From assembly GCA_006226375.1 (NCBI GenBank), contig SBHC01000077.1, positions 223,751-287,750 of the forward strand: a stretch of 64,000 nucleotides of DNA. Reading direction: 5' to 3'. The position numbers and the translations under genes are program-made. How positions within the stretch are numbered: the first letter of the stretch is position 1; each line of letters opens with the position of its first letter. Shown here piece by piece: positions 34,933 through 44,755 of the stretch. Origin of the DNA: Deltaproteobacteria bacterium. GTDB taxonomy: Bacteria > Myxococcota_C > UBA6777. The notes beneath the pieces are model-generated. The model did no database searches and was not told where the DNA came from. It was given only the letters and a program-made list of their open reading frames with translations.

Positions 34933-37900
34933 TTACAGCTTTTCGGGGCTAAAGAAGAGAACACCAAAGGGAGGCAGCGTGATCTCAAGCGACTGCTCCC
35001 AGCCATGAGAGGCTACGGGTTCGGTTTCCACTCCACCCAAGTTGCCTTCTCCACTTCCACCGTACATTTGTGCATCGCTGTTGGCAAGCTCATGCCAGAA
35101 TCCTGCTGTCGGGACACCCACGCGGTACTTGTAGCGAGGGACGGGCGTGAAGTTGGCGTACACAATCACCGGGGCGTCTTGGTTGGAGGACGTCCTCATC
35201 CAGCCGAAGATGCTGTTATCAGCGTCATCCACGGTAACCCATTGGAATCCTGTGGGAGTGCAGTCACGGGTGTGCAAGGAGCCTTGTTTCCGGTACAGCC
35301 GGTTGAGGTCTCTGACCCAGTTTTTTAAGCCTTGGTGGGGCTCGTAGTCGAGGAGGTGCCAGTCGATGGAGGAGTCGTGATCCCACTCTCGGCCCATGCC
35401 AAACTCCTGACCCATAAACAACATCTTCTTTCCGGGCATGCCGTACATGTAGCCGTACAACAAACGGAGTTGGGCAAGCTTTTGCCAGTGATCTCCCGGC
35501 ATCTTGTTGAGCAGAGAGCCTTTGCCGTGAACCACCTCATCGTGAGAGAGCGCCAACACGAAGTTTTCGTGGAAGGCGTACAGCATACGGAAGGTCAGCT
35601 CGTTGTGGTGATACTTCCGGTGAATGGGGTCACGTCCCAGGTATTGGAGCGTATCATGCATCCAGCCCATGTCCCATTTCAGGCCAAAGCCAAGACCGTC
35701 TTCGTAGAGAGGACGGGACACTTTGGGCCACGACGTTGACTCTTCTGCAAAGGTCTGAACATCTGGGAATCTTCGGTAGACCGTCGCGTTCAGACGGCGT
35801 AGGAACTCCACAGCTTCCAGGTTCTCACGACCTCCGTAGATGTTGGGGAGCCACTCGCCGTCTTTGCGGGAGTAGTCGAGGTAAAGCATTGACGCTACAC
35901 CATCGACGCGCAGTCCATCCACGTGGAAGTGCTCCAGCCAAAACAGTGCGCTGCTCATCAAGAAGCTTTGGACGGGTCCGTAGCCGTAGTCAAAGATGTT
36001 GCTGGTCCAGTCTGGGTGGTAGCCTTTCCGGGAGTCTTCGTACTCGTAGGTTGCGGTGCCATCGTAGTACGCGAGCCCGTAATCATCGCGGGGGAAGTGG
36101 GAAGGAACCCAGTCCAGGATCACACCAATGCCGCGCTGGTGAAGCAAGTCGATGAGGTACATCAGGTCTTGTGGGGTTCCGTAGCGACGGCTGGGAGCAA
36201 AGTAACCTGTGCACTGGTAACCCCATGAACCGTAGAAGGGGTGCTCCATCACAGGCATCAGCTCGACGTGGGTGAAGCCCATCTCTTCGACGTAATCGGC
36301 GAGTCGAGGAGCCAGATCACGGAAGCTCAGCACGCGGTTGGGCTGGTTGGGGTCTCGCATCCAAGAGCCAAGGTGTACCTCGTAGATGGAAATGGGGGAT
36401 TGCAGCGTTGCGGTGCCGCTGCGTTTTTCCATCCACTTGGAGTCGTTCCAGGCGTAGTCCAGGTCACACACGACAGAGGCTGTGCGTGGGGGCTCTTCGT
36501 GGGAAAAGCCCATGGGGTCGAACTTGTGCTTGTCGCCCATGCCCCAGGGAGCCACGATGTTGAACTTGTAAAGTTCTCCGGCTTCCAGGTGGGGAACAAA
36601 GGTCTCCCATACGCCTTGGCCCACCGACTGCATGGGATTGGCCGAGTCGCGCCACTGGTTAAAGTCACCGACCACGCTGACATGAAGGGCCCGAGGTGCC
36701 CACACGCGGAATCGTACGCCGGGCTTGTCGTCTTCGACTTCAAGGTGCGCGCCCAGCTTCTCGTAAAGTCGGTCGTGAGTTCCTTCGCCAAAGTAGTACC
36801 GGTCTTGCTCGCCCCAGGTTGACGTTGGAAGGTGGGCTTCCGACGTGGTTTCTTTGGGATGGGGCTCTTGCTCCGGTTGCGACAACGCTTCCGCGACAGG
36901 CTCTTTTCGCAGTCGGTCGATGTGACGTAGAAAGTCATTCAACGATGAGTCTGACATGATCTCTTCCAGACTGCGTTGGGTTCGGCCTCGCCAGTTGGGG
37001 TTTTGGTCGTCGTTGGTTCCAGGCACGTTTTGGGAGCGTGTTTCGTGCCATAGGTCTTCCAAGTTCAAGAGGAGAAGGCGCGATTCGCTCGCAGCCAGGC
37101 GGCTGATGCTTGCCTCCAAAACCTGTTGCAAGGTCTCGGCGGTCGCTGGGTAAGCCTCTTCCACATCCTTGGAAAGCCACCCTTGCTCCTTGAGGTGCTG
37201 AATGCTGTACTTGCAGGTGCTCTTGCGGTCGCGATGCTCTCGCTCGACTTGTTGGCTGTCGAGGAACCCAAGCCTGAGCCTGTCTTCAATGTCAGAGCCT
37301 GTCCAAAATGCCGCCATCATCGGCATATCGTGGGTGTTCAAGGACGCTACCGCTGGGAGTGGAGGGGTCGCGCTGTTGGCAAACGGCTGGACATGCATCC
37401 GTTGAATGCGATGTTGTTGCATTCGCTTTCGTACTATCGGCTGGACCGTTCCCAGATCTTCGCCAATGAGTACGGTCTGGTTGCGATGCGACTCCAACGA
37501 GAGAATGGCGTAAAAGTGCTCGAAGTTGTAGCGGACGTAAACACCCTCTGTGGCTTTCATTCCGTTGGGGATCCAGTACAGCCGGTGGAGGCCCATGACG
37601 TGGTCGATGCGCAACACTCCTGCGTACTTCATGTGGTTGCGGATGCACTCGATAAAGTACTCGTATTGGCTTTCTAGCAACCGCTCGGGGTGCAAGGGCG
37701 GAAAGCCCCAGTTTTGGCCCCCGCGGAACAGCGGGTCGGGCGGGGCTCCTGTGGCGACTTGCTTCGCGAAGATGTCGCCGTAGCGCCAGGTGTCGTAACC
37801 GTTGGGGTGGGTGCCCAAGGCCAGATCCAGGTACACGCCCAGTCCTTTTTCCCGGGAGTGTTGGGAGAGATGCTCCAACTGTTGGTTGAGGTTCCACTGC

Positions 37901-39030
37901 ACGTAAAGGTGGTAGAGTTTGTTGGCCTCGTTGTAGGAGTTTTTGCGCAGCGTTCCCGTCTTCATTGACGTGGGCCAGTCATGCCAGGGGGCTTGACGTT
38001 TCTCTGTTGCAGCCCGAAACGCAGCGTACCGTGCGGTTTCTTTGTCGGACTTTGCAAACGCTTTGAACGCTTTGGCGCGAGCGGACTTGGATTTCTGGAG
38101 GTGAGCCAGCATGGCCTCTAAAACCTGACGCTTGACCGCCATCTCACTGCGATAGTCCAGCCATTCTTCGGACGATTCGGTCTTGTCCAACTGTTCGGCT
38201 AGTTTTCTTGCTTCTTTGCAGGTCTCCCACTCTGGGATAGCGTCGAGATCCAGGAACAGCTCGTTCCAATACAGACGAGTGACAGGAGAGTAGGGGCTGG
38301 GTGAGTAGAACTCATCCAGGAACGACGCGAGCAAGGGGAGAGTGCCGACCACCTCGCCTCCGTGGTCGGCCACCCACGTGGTCAGAGTTTCCAAGTCCCC
38401 CAAGTCGCCAACACCAGGGCTCTCCTCACTCCGAAGCGAATAGAGCGGGGCGAAGACACCCCAGCGACGCTCGTCACCCAGGCCGGATTGTGACTGCCCC
38501 TCTTCCGAAGGATAGTACGAAAGCGTCGGGGCAATGGCGAGCTTGGACCGGTATCGGCGTCCTCCCAGGTGGAGCAAAAACTCCGCGTAGCCCAGAGGCA
38601 AGGCTTCCTTGATTTGGATCTTGCGAGCAATGTACGACTTACCATCCCAGTTGGCTGTGGTCACCATGGATAGCTCGTTGCACGTACCTTTGCCCTTGAA
38701 AACCTTGCCGTTGTCGCAATGGATTTCCCAGCGAAAGGCCCTGTAGTCGTAGGCTTCGGGCAGGTGAAGAATGATGTCACCCACACCATCCCAAAGCACA
38801 GAGAAGGGCTGGAGCAGCTGGCTCCAGACTTGCTTGAGCCGCTCTTGCATGACAGCATAAGCATCATCGGGATGGTTCAGAGGCACATCAAGGGCGCGAA
38901 GGATGCCTAAAATAGCCTCCTCCGACGCGGTTTGCTGGGTGCCGTCGCAGTCTGTATAAGTCAGCTCGACGCCACAAAGTTCTGCGAGTTCCAACAGGGG
39001 ATTCTGCTTGCGTTTGGTCTTGGGTTCCAC
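34933..39030 (-). CDS. malQ-glgB: Fusion of 4-alpha-glucanotransferase (MalQ) and glycogen branching enzyme (GlgB)
   Basis: 1365 residues. The first ~620 form a GH77 amylomaltase: LALGTHPNGYDTW, nucleophile region LRIDHVMGLHRLYW near 473, IGEDLG glutamate near 517, and NTHDMP near 562. A ~90-residue linker (~640-740) leads to a GH13 branching enzyme with a CBM48-like module (VGDFNQWRDSANPM), the sequence YEVHLGSWM, nucleophile aspartate in DGLRVDGVASM near 1040, acid/base glutamate in TFAEEST near 1094, and LSHDEVVHGKG. One chain could both extend and branch alpha-glucans. The two enzymes are normally separate proteins. It heads a two-gene operon with the GH57 enzyme and has its own promoter. 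Confidence 0.95.
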   Translation of the reverse strand: MEPKTKRKQNPLLELAELCGVELTYTDCDGTQQTASEEAILGILRALDVPLNHPDDAYAVMQERLKQVWSQLLQPFSVLWDGVGDIILHLPEAYDYRAFRWEIHCDNGKVFKGKGTCNELSMVTTANWDGKSYIARKIQIKEALPLGYAEFLLHLGGRRYRSKLAIAPTLSYYPSEEGQSQSGLGDERRWGVFAPLYSLRSEESPGVGDLGDLETLTTWVADHGGEVVGTLPLLASFLDEFYSPSPYSPVTRLYWNELFLDLDAIPEWETCKEARKLAEQLDKTESSEEWLDYRSEMAVKRQVLEAMLAHLQKSKSARAKAFKAFAKSDKETARYAAFRAATEKRQAPWHDWPTSMKTGTLRKNSYNEANKLYHLYVQWNLNQQLEHLSQHSREKGLGVYLDLALGTHPNGYDTWRYGDIFAKQVATGAPPDPLFRGGQNWGFPPLHPERLLESQYEYFIECIRNHMKYAGVLRIDHVMGLHRLYWIPNGMKATEGVYVRYNFEHFYAILSLESHRNQTVLIGEDLGTVQPIVRKRMQQHRIQRMHVQPFANSATPPLPAVASLNTHDMPMMAAFWTGSDIEDRLRLGFLDSQQVEREHRDRKSTCKYSIQHLKEQGWLSKDVEEAYPATAETLQQVLEASISRLAASESRLLLLNLEDLWHETRSQNVPGTNDDQNPNWRGRTQRSLEEIMSDSSLNDFLRHIDRLRKEPVAEALSQPEQEPHPKETTSEAHLPTSTWGEQDRYYFGEGTHDRLYEKLGAHLEVEDDKPGVRFRVWAPRALHVSVVGDFNQWRDSANPMQSVGQGVWETFVPHLEAGELYKFNIVAPWGMGDKHKFDPMGFSHEEPPRTASVVCDLDYAWNDSKWMEKRSGTATLQSPISIYEVHLGSWMRDPNQPNRVLSFRDLAPRLADYVEEMGFTHVELMPVMEHPFYGSWGYQCTGYFAPSRRYGTPQDLMYLIDLLHQRGIGVILDWVPSHFPRDDYGLAYYDGTATYEYEDSRKGYHPDWTSNIFDYGYGPVQSFLMSSALFWLEHFHVDGLRVDGVASMLYLDYSRKDGEWLPNIYGGRENLEAVEFLRRLNATVYRRFPDVQTFAEESTSWPKVSRPLYEDGLGFGLKWDMGWMHDTLQYLGRDPIHRKYHHNELTFRMLYAFHENFVLALSHDEVVHGKGSLLNKMPGDHWQKLAQLRLLYGYMYGMPGKKMLFMGQEFGMGREWDHDSSIDWHLLDYEPHQGLKNWVRDLNRLYRKQGSLHTRDCTPTGFQWVTVDDADNSIFGWMRTSSNQDAPVIVYANFTPVPRYKYRVGVPTAGFWHELANSDAQMYGGSGEGNLGGVETEPVASHGWEQSLEITLPPFGVLFFSPEKL

Positions 39031-39085
39031 AGCTTTTTCTCGCCTCTAGCACAATGTCCATTCAGGGGGGGATTTTGCTAGCGGC

Positions 39086-39114
39086 CTTATGCCAGGATTC
39101 CGAACCTTCGTCAA
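39086..39114 (-). promoter_or_regulatory. Sigma70-like promoter of the glycogen operon
   Basis: On the minus strand TTGACG (complement of 39109-39114), 17 nt, CATAAG (complement of 39086-39091), about 55 nt upstream of the malQ-glgB ATG. -35 five of six, -10 four of six. Confidence 0.6.
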
Positions 39115-39222
39115 GGCAACTTCCACGTATCTCTGCACCCAAAAACAGAAAGGGGATGCAATGAAATGGAACTCTACGCCGTCATCCTGACGATGACTGA
39201 CTTACAAGCAAAGGAGACTTCC

Positions 39223-39960
39223 ATGAATTGGAGGCGCATTCGAGTTACGGTATTGTTGATGGTCTTGGGCTTGGTGACATTCAAGTGGCTGGCTCCCGAT
39301 ACTGCAAGCTCTTGGGGCTTGAGTTGCTCTTGGGCGAAGGGGAGGCGACGTACGGTTCGTTCGGTCCTGCGTACGTTTGGACCCAAAGCAGACAAGAGGC
39401 TCCGCCCCTACTTCAAGAAGGCTGGCGTTGCCTACCCTCCGTTTCGCGTGATGTTGTTGGGTCTCAAGGAAGAAAAACAACTCGAACTGTGGGCTCGCAG
39501 CCGCAGAGGCAAGTATACGTTTGTTCGTTCCTTTCCCATTCATGCCGCGAGCGGGGTGGCTGGCCCCAAGCTTCGAGAAGGCGACGGGCAGGTTCCCGAA
39601 GGATTTTACAAGCTAATCTGGCTCCATCCCAACAGCAGCTTTCATCTCTCCATCAAGCTCAATTATCCCAGCCCGTTTGATTGGCGTCATGCCCGTCGTG
39701 AAGGTCGGAAAGAGCCTGGAAGTAACATCTTTATCCATGGAAGCAACGTCTCAATCGGATGCCTCGCGATGGGAGACCCTGCGATCGAAGAGCTGTTTGT
39801 GTTGTTGGCGAGGGTTGGGTTGCGCCGAAGCCGAATCATGATCGCGCCTTGGGATCCTCGTCGTAAGGCTCTCAAAGCTCCCTCCGGTTCGCCCAAGTGG
39901 GTTCCTGGTCTCTACCGACGACTCTCCCGACAGTTTGCAAAGTTCCGACGACGGAAGTAA
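39223..39960 (+). CDS. L,D-transpeptidase-like (YkuD/YafK) protein
   Basis: 245 residues from ATG at 39223, preferred over upstream ATGs because AAGGAG lies 6 nt before it. A membrane/signal segment (VTVLLMVLGLVTFKWLA) is followed by a catalytic domain whose motif IHGSNVSIGCLAM contains H172 and the nucleophile C180, as in YafK-type members of the YkuD fold. These proteins cut or form links at meso-diaminopimelate in peptidoglycan or attach lipoproteins to it. The mature protein is very basic. It stands divergent from the glycogen operon. Confidence 0.88.
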   Translation: MNWRRIRVTVLLMVLGLVTFKWLAPDTASSWGLSCSWAKGRRRTVRSVLRTFGPKADKRLRPYFKKAGVAYPPFRVMLLGLKEEKQLELWARSRRGKYTFVRSFPIHAASGVAGPKLREGDGQVPEGFYKLIWLHPNSSFHLSIKLNYPSPFDWRHARREGRKEPGSNIFIHGSNVSIGCLAMGDPAIEELFVLLARVGLRRSRIMIAPWDPRRKALKAPSGSPKWVPGLYRRLSRQFAKFRRRK

Positions 39961-40066
39961 GCAACCCCCTTTCTCTTTGTTTTTCACGTAACGATCCAGC
40001 CGTTGTGGCATACTCACTCGCAAGACGATGTGTTCAATGTTGTGAGTTGTCCCTACGGAGGTTGGA

Positions 40067-40675
40067 ATGGCAGAGATTGTGGATGGAGAAACAGAAAAGG
40101 TTGAAGAGAAGGATGCCTCAGCAGAAGAGCAGCCAGAGACTCCAAGAACCTGGCCGCAGCGTATTGGGTCTTGGACCTGGCAACTGGCGGTTGTTTTCGC
40201 GATTTACATCGGGATGACTTCGTTTATGACCCGCTCTCTTCTCGCTGTGGGAAAGCCTGCTCCAGCCTGGACTCTTGTCGATATGAAGGGGAAGCAACAC
40301 TCGCTCCAACAATACAAAGGACGCCGTGTTGTCTTGTATTTCTGGGCGACCTGGTGTGGCGTCTGCAAAGCCAACATTCCCATGCTCAAGGTTCTGGCTT
40401 CTTCCTACAAGAACAACCCTGTCTTGTTGTCTGTGGTGCAAGACGGTCACAACGTTCGTGAAATACGGAAGATTCTTAAGGCGAAGGGTATCAACTATCC
40501 AATTCTTCGTGGGACAGGCTCGATGGTGAAGAGCTACAAGGTCTCGCAATTCCCCACAACGTACTTCATCGACAAGAAGGGGCGAATCTCCTCCAAAGAT
40601 ACAGGATACATCACTCCGATTGGGTTTTGGTGGAGAGGACTTGTGAGCACCGTGAAGGGCTGGTGGAGTGATTAA
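40067..40675 (+). CDS. Membrane-anchored TlpA/ResA-like thioredoxin
   Basis: 202 residues with GGAGG 6 nt before the ATG. An acidic cytoplasmic N-terminus (~1-35) precedes one membrane helix (~38-57) and an extracytoplasmic thioredoxin fold with WCGVC at 96-100 and the cis-Pro segment QFPTTYFID near 164. TlpA/ResA proteins reduce disulfides outside the membrane, for example apocytochrome c before haem attachment; a CXXCH-bearing kinase and many Cys-rich exported proteins lie in this window. Its TAA stop overlaps the stop of the convergent propeller gene. Confidence 0.9.
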   Translation: MAEIVDGETEKVEEKDASAEEQPETPRTWPQRIGSWTWQLAVVFAIYIGMTSFMTRSLLAVGKPAPAWTLVDMKGKQHSLQQYKGRRVVLYFWATWCGVCKANIPMLKVLASSYKNNPVLLSVVQDGHNVREIRKILKAKGINYPILRGTGSMVKSYKVSQFPTTYFIDKKGRISSKDTGYITPIGFWWRGLVSTVKGWWSD

Positions 40676-43600
40676 CGTTGGAGCAGCGGCTGCTTGGGAG
40701 AGGTCGTCTCTTCGGCGAGGAGGGTCGGGCGCTTCCAGGTGACACGCAGGGTTCCGCTCATTTGTCCAGGAAGGAAGTACGATGTGGAGGACGCTGCGAT
40801 TTGCAGCGGTCCATGAATATTCAATCCTGCGGTCACTGGGAGGCTGTGGAAGCCAAGCATTGTTGGGTTTTCAAACTCTTTGACATCCAACCACAAGAAG
40901 GTCCGTGCGAGTTGAAGCAACAGCCGGTGGCCACGTCGGTAACGTAGTGCAGCCACACCCATACAAAGGGGTTGCTGGTACAACTTGACGAACCCTTTGG
41001 TGCTGATGTTGTAAATGCCGAGGGACGTTCCTCCCGAAGCAGCAAAGGTCATGTACATTCGTTTCTTTTGGAACAAGAGGCTGCGTGCGTGAGCATGGAA
41101 GGCCTTGATGCGTTTGACCTTGCTTTGACCCGGCAGATACTCAGAGAGTGCGAGCTGCTTGGCCCTGTACGTATAGGTGACCAGGTGGATCTTCCCTTTC
41201 TTGCCCCGGTAGGCATGGAGAAGATGCCCTGGAGTGATGGTCCAAGGGTCACGATTCCATCCAGAGCGGGTTCGCGTCCATCGTTGAATATGTCCGATGT
41301 ACCCGTGAAAACTGGCCATCTGAACAACAAAGAAACCGCTTACAAAAGGAACAAGTCCTTTGTGATGCCCGAAAGGCAGCGCGTGGTGTCGGATCTTGGG
41401 GCGTCGGGAGGTTAAATCGACCGTGACAATTTCTTGACGATACCTTTGGATGCCAAAGATTCGATAGGCCCGCTGGCTCAGGAAGACAAAGCCTCTTCGG
41501 GTCTTGAGCATCGGCTTGGAGACTGGGCTGTAGTATTGAAAGTGAGCCAGGCTTCCTTGCTGGGAGCTGCAGTTACCGCTGCATGAACTTGTCGCTCCTG
41601 AAGAGAGCCGAGACTGCAGCCGAGTGCTTCCCAGATAACGCGGTGACTGGGGTCTTTTGAAGTCATACACTGCCAACTCATGGATCGCAGTGTTTCGGAC
41701 CAATCGCACATGCTTTCCGCTTCCATGCTCATCCATCGGAAACCGGACGATGACCAGTTTGCGCTTCCAGGCGTGAATCTTCACAACGCCTTTTAGAGGG
41801 ATAGAGTTTACGATGGGGCCTGTTCGTTTGCCGATAATCTTTCGTACGTCGAGGCGTTCTTCTACGCGGCGTAGGTGCCGGATCAGGACGTGCTCCACCA
41901 AGTGGTTCCCCATCTTGTACACGCCTTTGATGCTGGAGGCGATGGAGCGACTCGCCAGGTATTTCGGCTTGTTCAGATCATCCAGGTCCACCACGGAGAT
42001 GTAGTTGTTGGACAGGTTGATAGCGATACGTCGGTCTTTGTTCTTTTGTGGGATGTCTGTGATGATGGTCCTTTTCACTTGCTCAAAGGGGTGGAGAAAG
42101 GTCCCAAGGTTGTGGAGTACTTGTTGTTTTCGGTGACTTTTGCCAGGGTCATAATCACGCAGGTCCCATGACATCAAGCTTACAGCGTTCCTGTGGTAGC
42201 CATATCGTCTGTAGTTGTAGCGGCTGTAAAAATAGAAGGGGACCGTCAACAAGTTGAGGTTTCCCTTTTGGTACATCCCCACCATCTTGTGCGCCTGGTT
42301 GCGATTTCGGTTGACGTTGGAGTAGGTGCGGTTCATTCCCTTCACGTTCACACAACGACGTTCGATCAGTCGGGTGCGGTGCAGGTCACGGATGTCGAAC
42401 AGGCTCACGGCTACATTGCTTCGCCAGAAGCCTCGACCAAAGCCTTTGCAACCTGCGGAGGTGTCTCTTCCAACAGCGAGAAGGAAGTTTCCGTTGTTCA
42501 AGAGTCGAAACATCTGGATGTCACCGCTGAGTCCATCGATGGCGCTGAGTATCTTGGGCCGGGCGGGATCCGAAAAGCTGATAGCATACATAGGATCTCG
42601 GCGGACCGCTGTGATGGCGTAAAGCACCCGACGTTCGGGGTCAAACAGACTGCCTCGAACGGTCTCGCGTGGCTTGCCAAAGGGAAGCTCCGCTAGCTTC
42701 TTGGCTTCTCCTGGGTTGGTGACATCAAAGGTCTGGAGGGTGTTGCGCACATCGTTGCGACGTCGTCCATAGTTGCAGTTGTTGTATTGGTACAGCTGAT
42801 TCAGCGTGACCCCCAGGTAGGTCTTCTTGCCGGTGTTTGGGTCTTCGACAAAGGTCTGCTTGAATTGGTCTGTCATTCGACCCTGAAGCTTCAACGTGTT
42901 GTGTTGGTGAAGTTTGCCGTTGTTTTTGGAGATGTCAATCAAATGAACTTGGGTGTAGTACTGGGTCTTTTGTTCATAGCAACTACGGTAGTATCCGCTT
43001 CTTCGGTAATAGTTTCGGCCGTATCGGTAGCCCCGATTGTAGTAGCGTCGATACTGAAAACCTCCACGGTACCGACGTGTTTGCATGATACGCCAGTTCT
43101 CGCTCACCATAAACGTGGAGTCTGTGGCGGTTACGACGTACTGACCGTAGTAATAGTGCCGCTCTTGCTTTCCGTTGCGGAGATTCTTGTAAACGTTCCG
43201 ACGGGTTTGCATCAAGGTCATTTTGTCGAGGGCGCGAAGCTTTCCATCTTGTGCCCGAAACGATTGAATGAACAGCGACTCTGGCCTGAGGATTCGGGCT
43301 CTGTATCTCTGGCCGTTGCTTCGTTTCTTCCATTGGTATAGGTAGGTTTCATGCTCCCCCGAGACGACATACAGCAAGGAGCCACGTTTGCGGGTCATTC
43401 CCTCACGGATCACTCCCGGAAGGTCTAGCTCTTGGAGAATCTCAGGGGACGATGGAGTGGAGATGTCCACGCTGACAATCTGTGACTTGTTTTGGGCCTC
43501 AAAGTACAGGGTGTCGTTTTGTTTTCGGAGCCGCATCACGTTGTTGACGAGGATGTAGGCCTTGTCGCCTTCGACATACATCTCCACAGGTGTTCCATAG

Positions 43601-44085
43601 ACGGGAACGGTGGCGACACGCTTGGGCTTCTCTGGAGTGGAGAGGTCAAACACAGTTAAGCCACGATGGGAGTGAAGGTAATACAAGGTGCTGCCTTGTA
43701 CACGATAGAGGTCGGCTTCTTGGATGGTTGCCTTGACCGCCAACGCTTTGACAGGTTCGCCCTTGATTGGATCTTTGGGTGCTTTGGGGCTTCGTCCCGC
43801 GCTTTTTCCTGCCTTGGAAGGCATGGGCTGGTTGCTCGGGCGACGAGGTGTTGGGCTGGGGGGACGTCCTGGCGAGCGAGGCCGTGACGCCACGCTGTCT
43901 GCCTGATGTTTCACGTTGCCGCGAGCGGCTTGCGTTGTGTGAGTCCGCTGTTGTTTTCGGACATAGCGGTGGGAGTATCGCTTTGCACAACCCGTGACAA
44001 GCCAGCCCAAGGCAAGAATGGCGATCAGGCTGAACCCTAAGAACTTGTTTCGTGGTGCTTGTTGTGAACCATTTGAGCGACGCAT
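40672..44085 (-). CDS. Large beta-propeller lipoprotein
   Basis: 1137 residues. The lipobox LVTGC puts the lipidated cysteine at 33. A Pro/Arg-rich linker (~35-115) precedes repeated propeller blades of the LVIVD/secreted beta-propeller kind: GLTVFDLSTPEKPKRVATV, SQIVSVDISTPSSPEIL and QTFDVTNPGEAKKLAEL. An unusual insertion near 330-370 is packed with Tyr, Arg and Gly (YRGGFQYRRYYNRGYRYGRN). A second half (~690-1110) contains further blade-like strands. It probably faces the periplasm or cell surface as a binding scaffold; no enzymatic motif is seen. Confidence 0.8.
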   Translation of the reverse strand: MRRSNGSQQAPRNKFLGFSLIAILALGWLVTGCAKRYSHRYVRKQQRTHTTQAARGNVKHQADSVASRPRSPGRPPSPTPRRPSNQPMPSKAGKSAGRSPKAPKDPIKGEPVKALAVKATIQEADLYRVQGSTLYYLHSHRGLTVFDLSTPEKPKRVATVPVYGTPVEMYVEGDKAYILVNNVMRLRKQNDTLYFEAQNKSQIVSVDISTPSSPEILQELDLPGVIREGMTRKRGSLLYVVSGEHETYLYQWKKRSNGQRYRARILRPESLFIQSFRAQDGKLRALDKMTLMQTRRNVYKNLRNGKQERHYYYGQYVVTATDSTFMVSENWRIMQTRRYRGGFQYRRYYNRGYRYGRNYYRRSGYYRSCYEQKTQYYTQVHLIDISKNNGKLHQHNTLKLQGRMTDQFKQTFVEDPNTGKKTYLGVTLNQLYQYNNCNYGRRRNDVRNTLQTFDVTNPGEAKKLAELPFGKPRETVRGSLFDPERRVLYAITAVRRDPMYAISFSDPARPKILSAIDGLSGDIQMFRLLNNGNFLLAVGRDTSAGCKGFGRGFWRSNVAVSLFDIRDLHRTRLIERRCVNVKGMNRTYSNVNRNRNQAHKMVGMYQKGNLNLLTVPFYFYSRYNYRRYGYHRNAVSLMSWDLRDYDPGKSHRKQQVLHNLGTFLHPFEQVKRTIITDIPQKNKDRRIAINLSNNYISVVDLDDLNKPKYLASRSIASSIKGVYKMGNHLVEHVLIRHLRRVEERLDVRKIIGKRTGPIVNSIPLKGVVKIHAWKRKLVIVRFPMDEHGSGKHVRLVRNTAIHELAVYDFKRPQSPRYLGSTRLQSRLSSGATSSCSGNCSSQQGSLAHFQYYSPVSKPMLKTRRGFVFLSQRAYRIFGIQRYRQEIVTVDLTSRRPKIRHHALPFGHHKGLVPFVSGFFVVQMASFHGYIGHIQRWTRTRSGWNRDPWTITPGHLLHAYRGKKGKIHLVTYTYRAKQLALSEYLPGQSKVKRIKAFHAHARSLLFQKKRMYMTFAASGGTSLGIYNISTKGFVKLYQQPLCMGVAALRYRRGHRLLLQLARTFLWLDVKEFENPTMLGFHSLPVTAGLNIHGPLQIAASSTSYFLPGQMSGTLRVTWKRPTLLAEETTSPKQPLLQR

Positions 44086-44272
44086 GATGACGTTCCTTCC
44101 TCACTTGAATCCATCGTGGTTTGCATGGGGAACGCTTCACTCCTGATGCCCTTACACTTGGAGGACAACTTTTTTTACAAACCGAGGGAAAGGGCTGATC
44201 TTGGGTTCTTTCTTATGATAAGGTAAGTTTCGATTGACGCGATGGTTGGGAACACATACAAGAGAAGGACTC

Positions 44273-44512
44273 ATGAACAAGCGGATAGTTGGAACTGTAT
44301 GGAGTTTGTTTCTGGTAATGATTCTTGCTGTGGGTTGTGGCGAGCCCTGTGCTGTTCTTGCGCAGCTGTGCGAAAAATGCCCGATTGGAACCGACCGTCA
44401 AAAGGTGATGCAGGTGGAATGTCGAGCCACTGTCCAAATTGGTATACGTGATGCTTGTTCGACTGCTGTGGTCGTGTATCAGCCCGTATGTACGGGAACC
44501 AACTCCAATTGA
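44273..44512 (+). CDS. Small Cys-rich lipoprotein A
   Basis: 79 residues from ATG at 44273 with AGAAGGA 5 nt upstream. The lipobox LAVGC gives lipidated C22; the mature ~58 residues carry six more cysteines, including CxxCAVLAQLCEKC. It is a paralogue of the next gene, 23 nt downstream, sharing the pattern PCA-x-LA-x2-CEKC. No function is known. The pair probably form small disulfide-stabilised surface or periplasmic proteins. Confidence 0.7.
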   Translation: MNKRIVGTVWSLFLVMILAVGCGEPCAVLAQLCEKCPIGTDRQKVMQVECRATVQIGIRDACSTAVVVYQPVCTGTNSN

Positions 44513-44535
44513 TGGATATTTAGGAGGTTTGTGAC

Positions 44536-44748
44536 ATGCGACGTTGTTCTCTTTGGTTCGCCATGGTTGTGTTGAGTCTCCCTCTTTGGTTGGGTTGCGG
44601 TGGCAACCCATGTGCAACTCTCGCCGGCCGGTGTGAAAAGTGCGAAGAAAGCCAACAACCTGGCTGCAAAGCCGTTGTCGATAGTGGTAACACCAAAACC
44701 TGCGAAGACTCCCTCAAACTGTTTGACCAAACCAAACAGTGTCAGTAA
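44536..44748 (+). CDS. Small Cys-rich lipoprotein B, paralogue of A
   Basis: 70 residues with AGGAGGT 7 nt before the ATG. The lipobox PLWLGC places lipidated C21. The mature part has GNPCATLAGRCEKCEESQQPGC, aligning with protein A over the first four cysteines. It follows A closely and is ended by a strong hairpin, so A and B form a dicistron. Too small for family assignment. Confidence 0.72.
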   Translation: MRRCSLWFAMVVLSLPLWLGCGGNPCATLAGRCEKCEESQQPGCKAVVDSGNTKTCEDSLKLFDQTKQCQ

Positions 44749-44755
44749 CCAACAG

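Noticed and set aside
44234..44262. TTGACG-N17-TACAAG promoter-like pair before lipoprotein A
   Set aside because: A start site 7 nt after the -10 would fall 3-4 nt before the ATG and remove the AGAAGGA ribosome-binding site, so it is probably chance.
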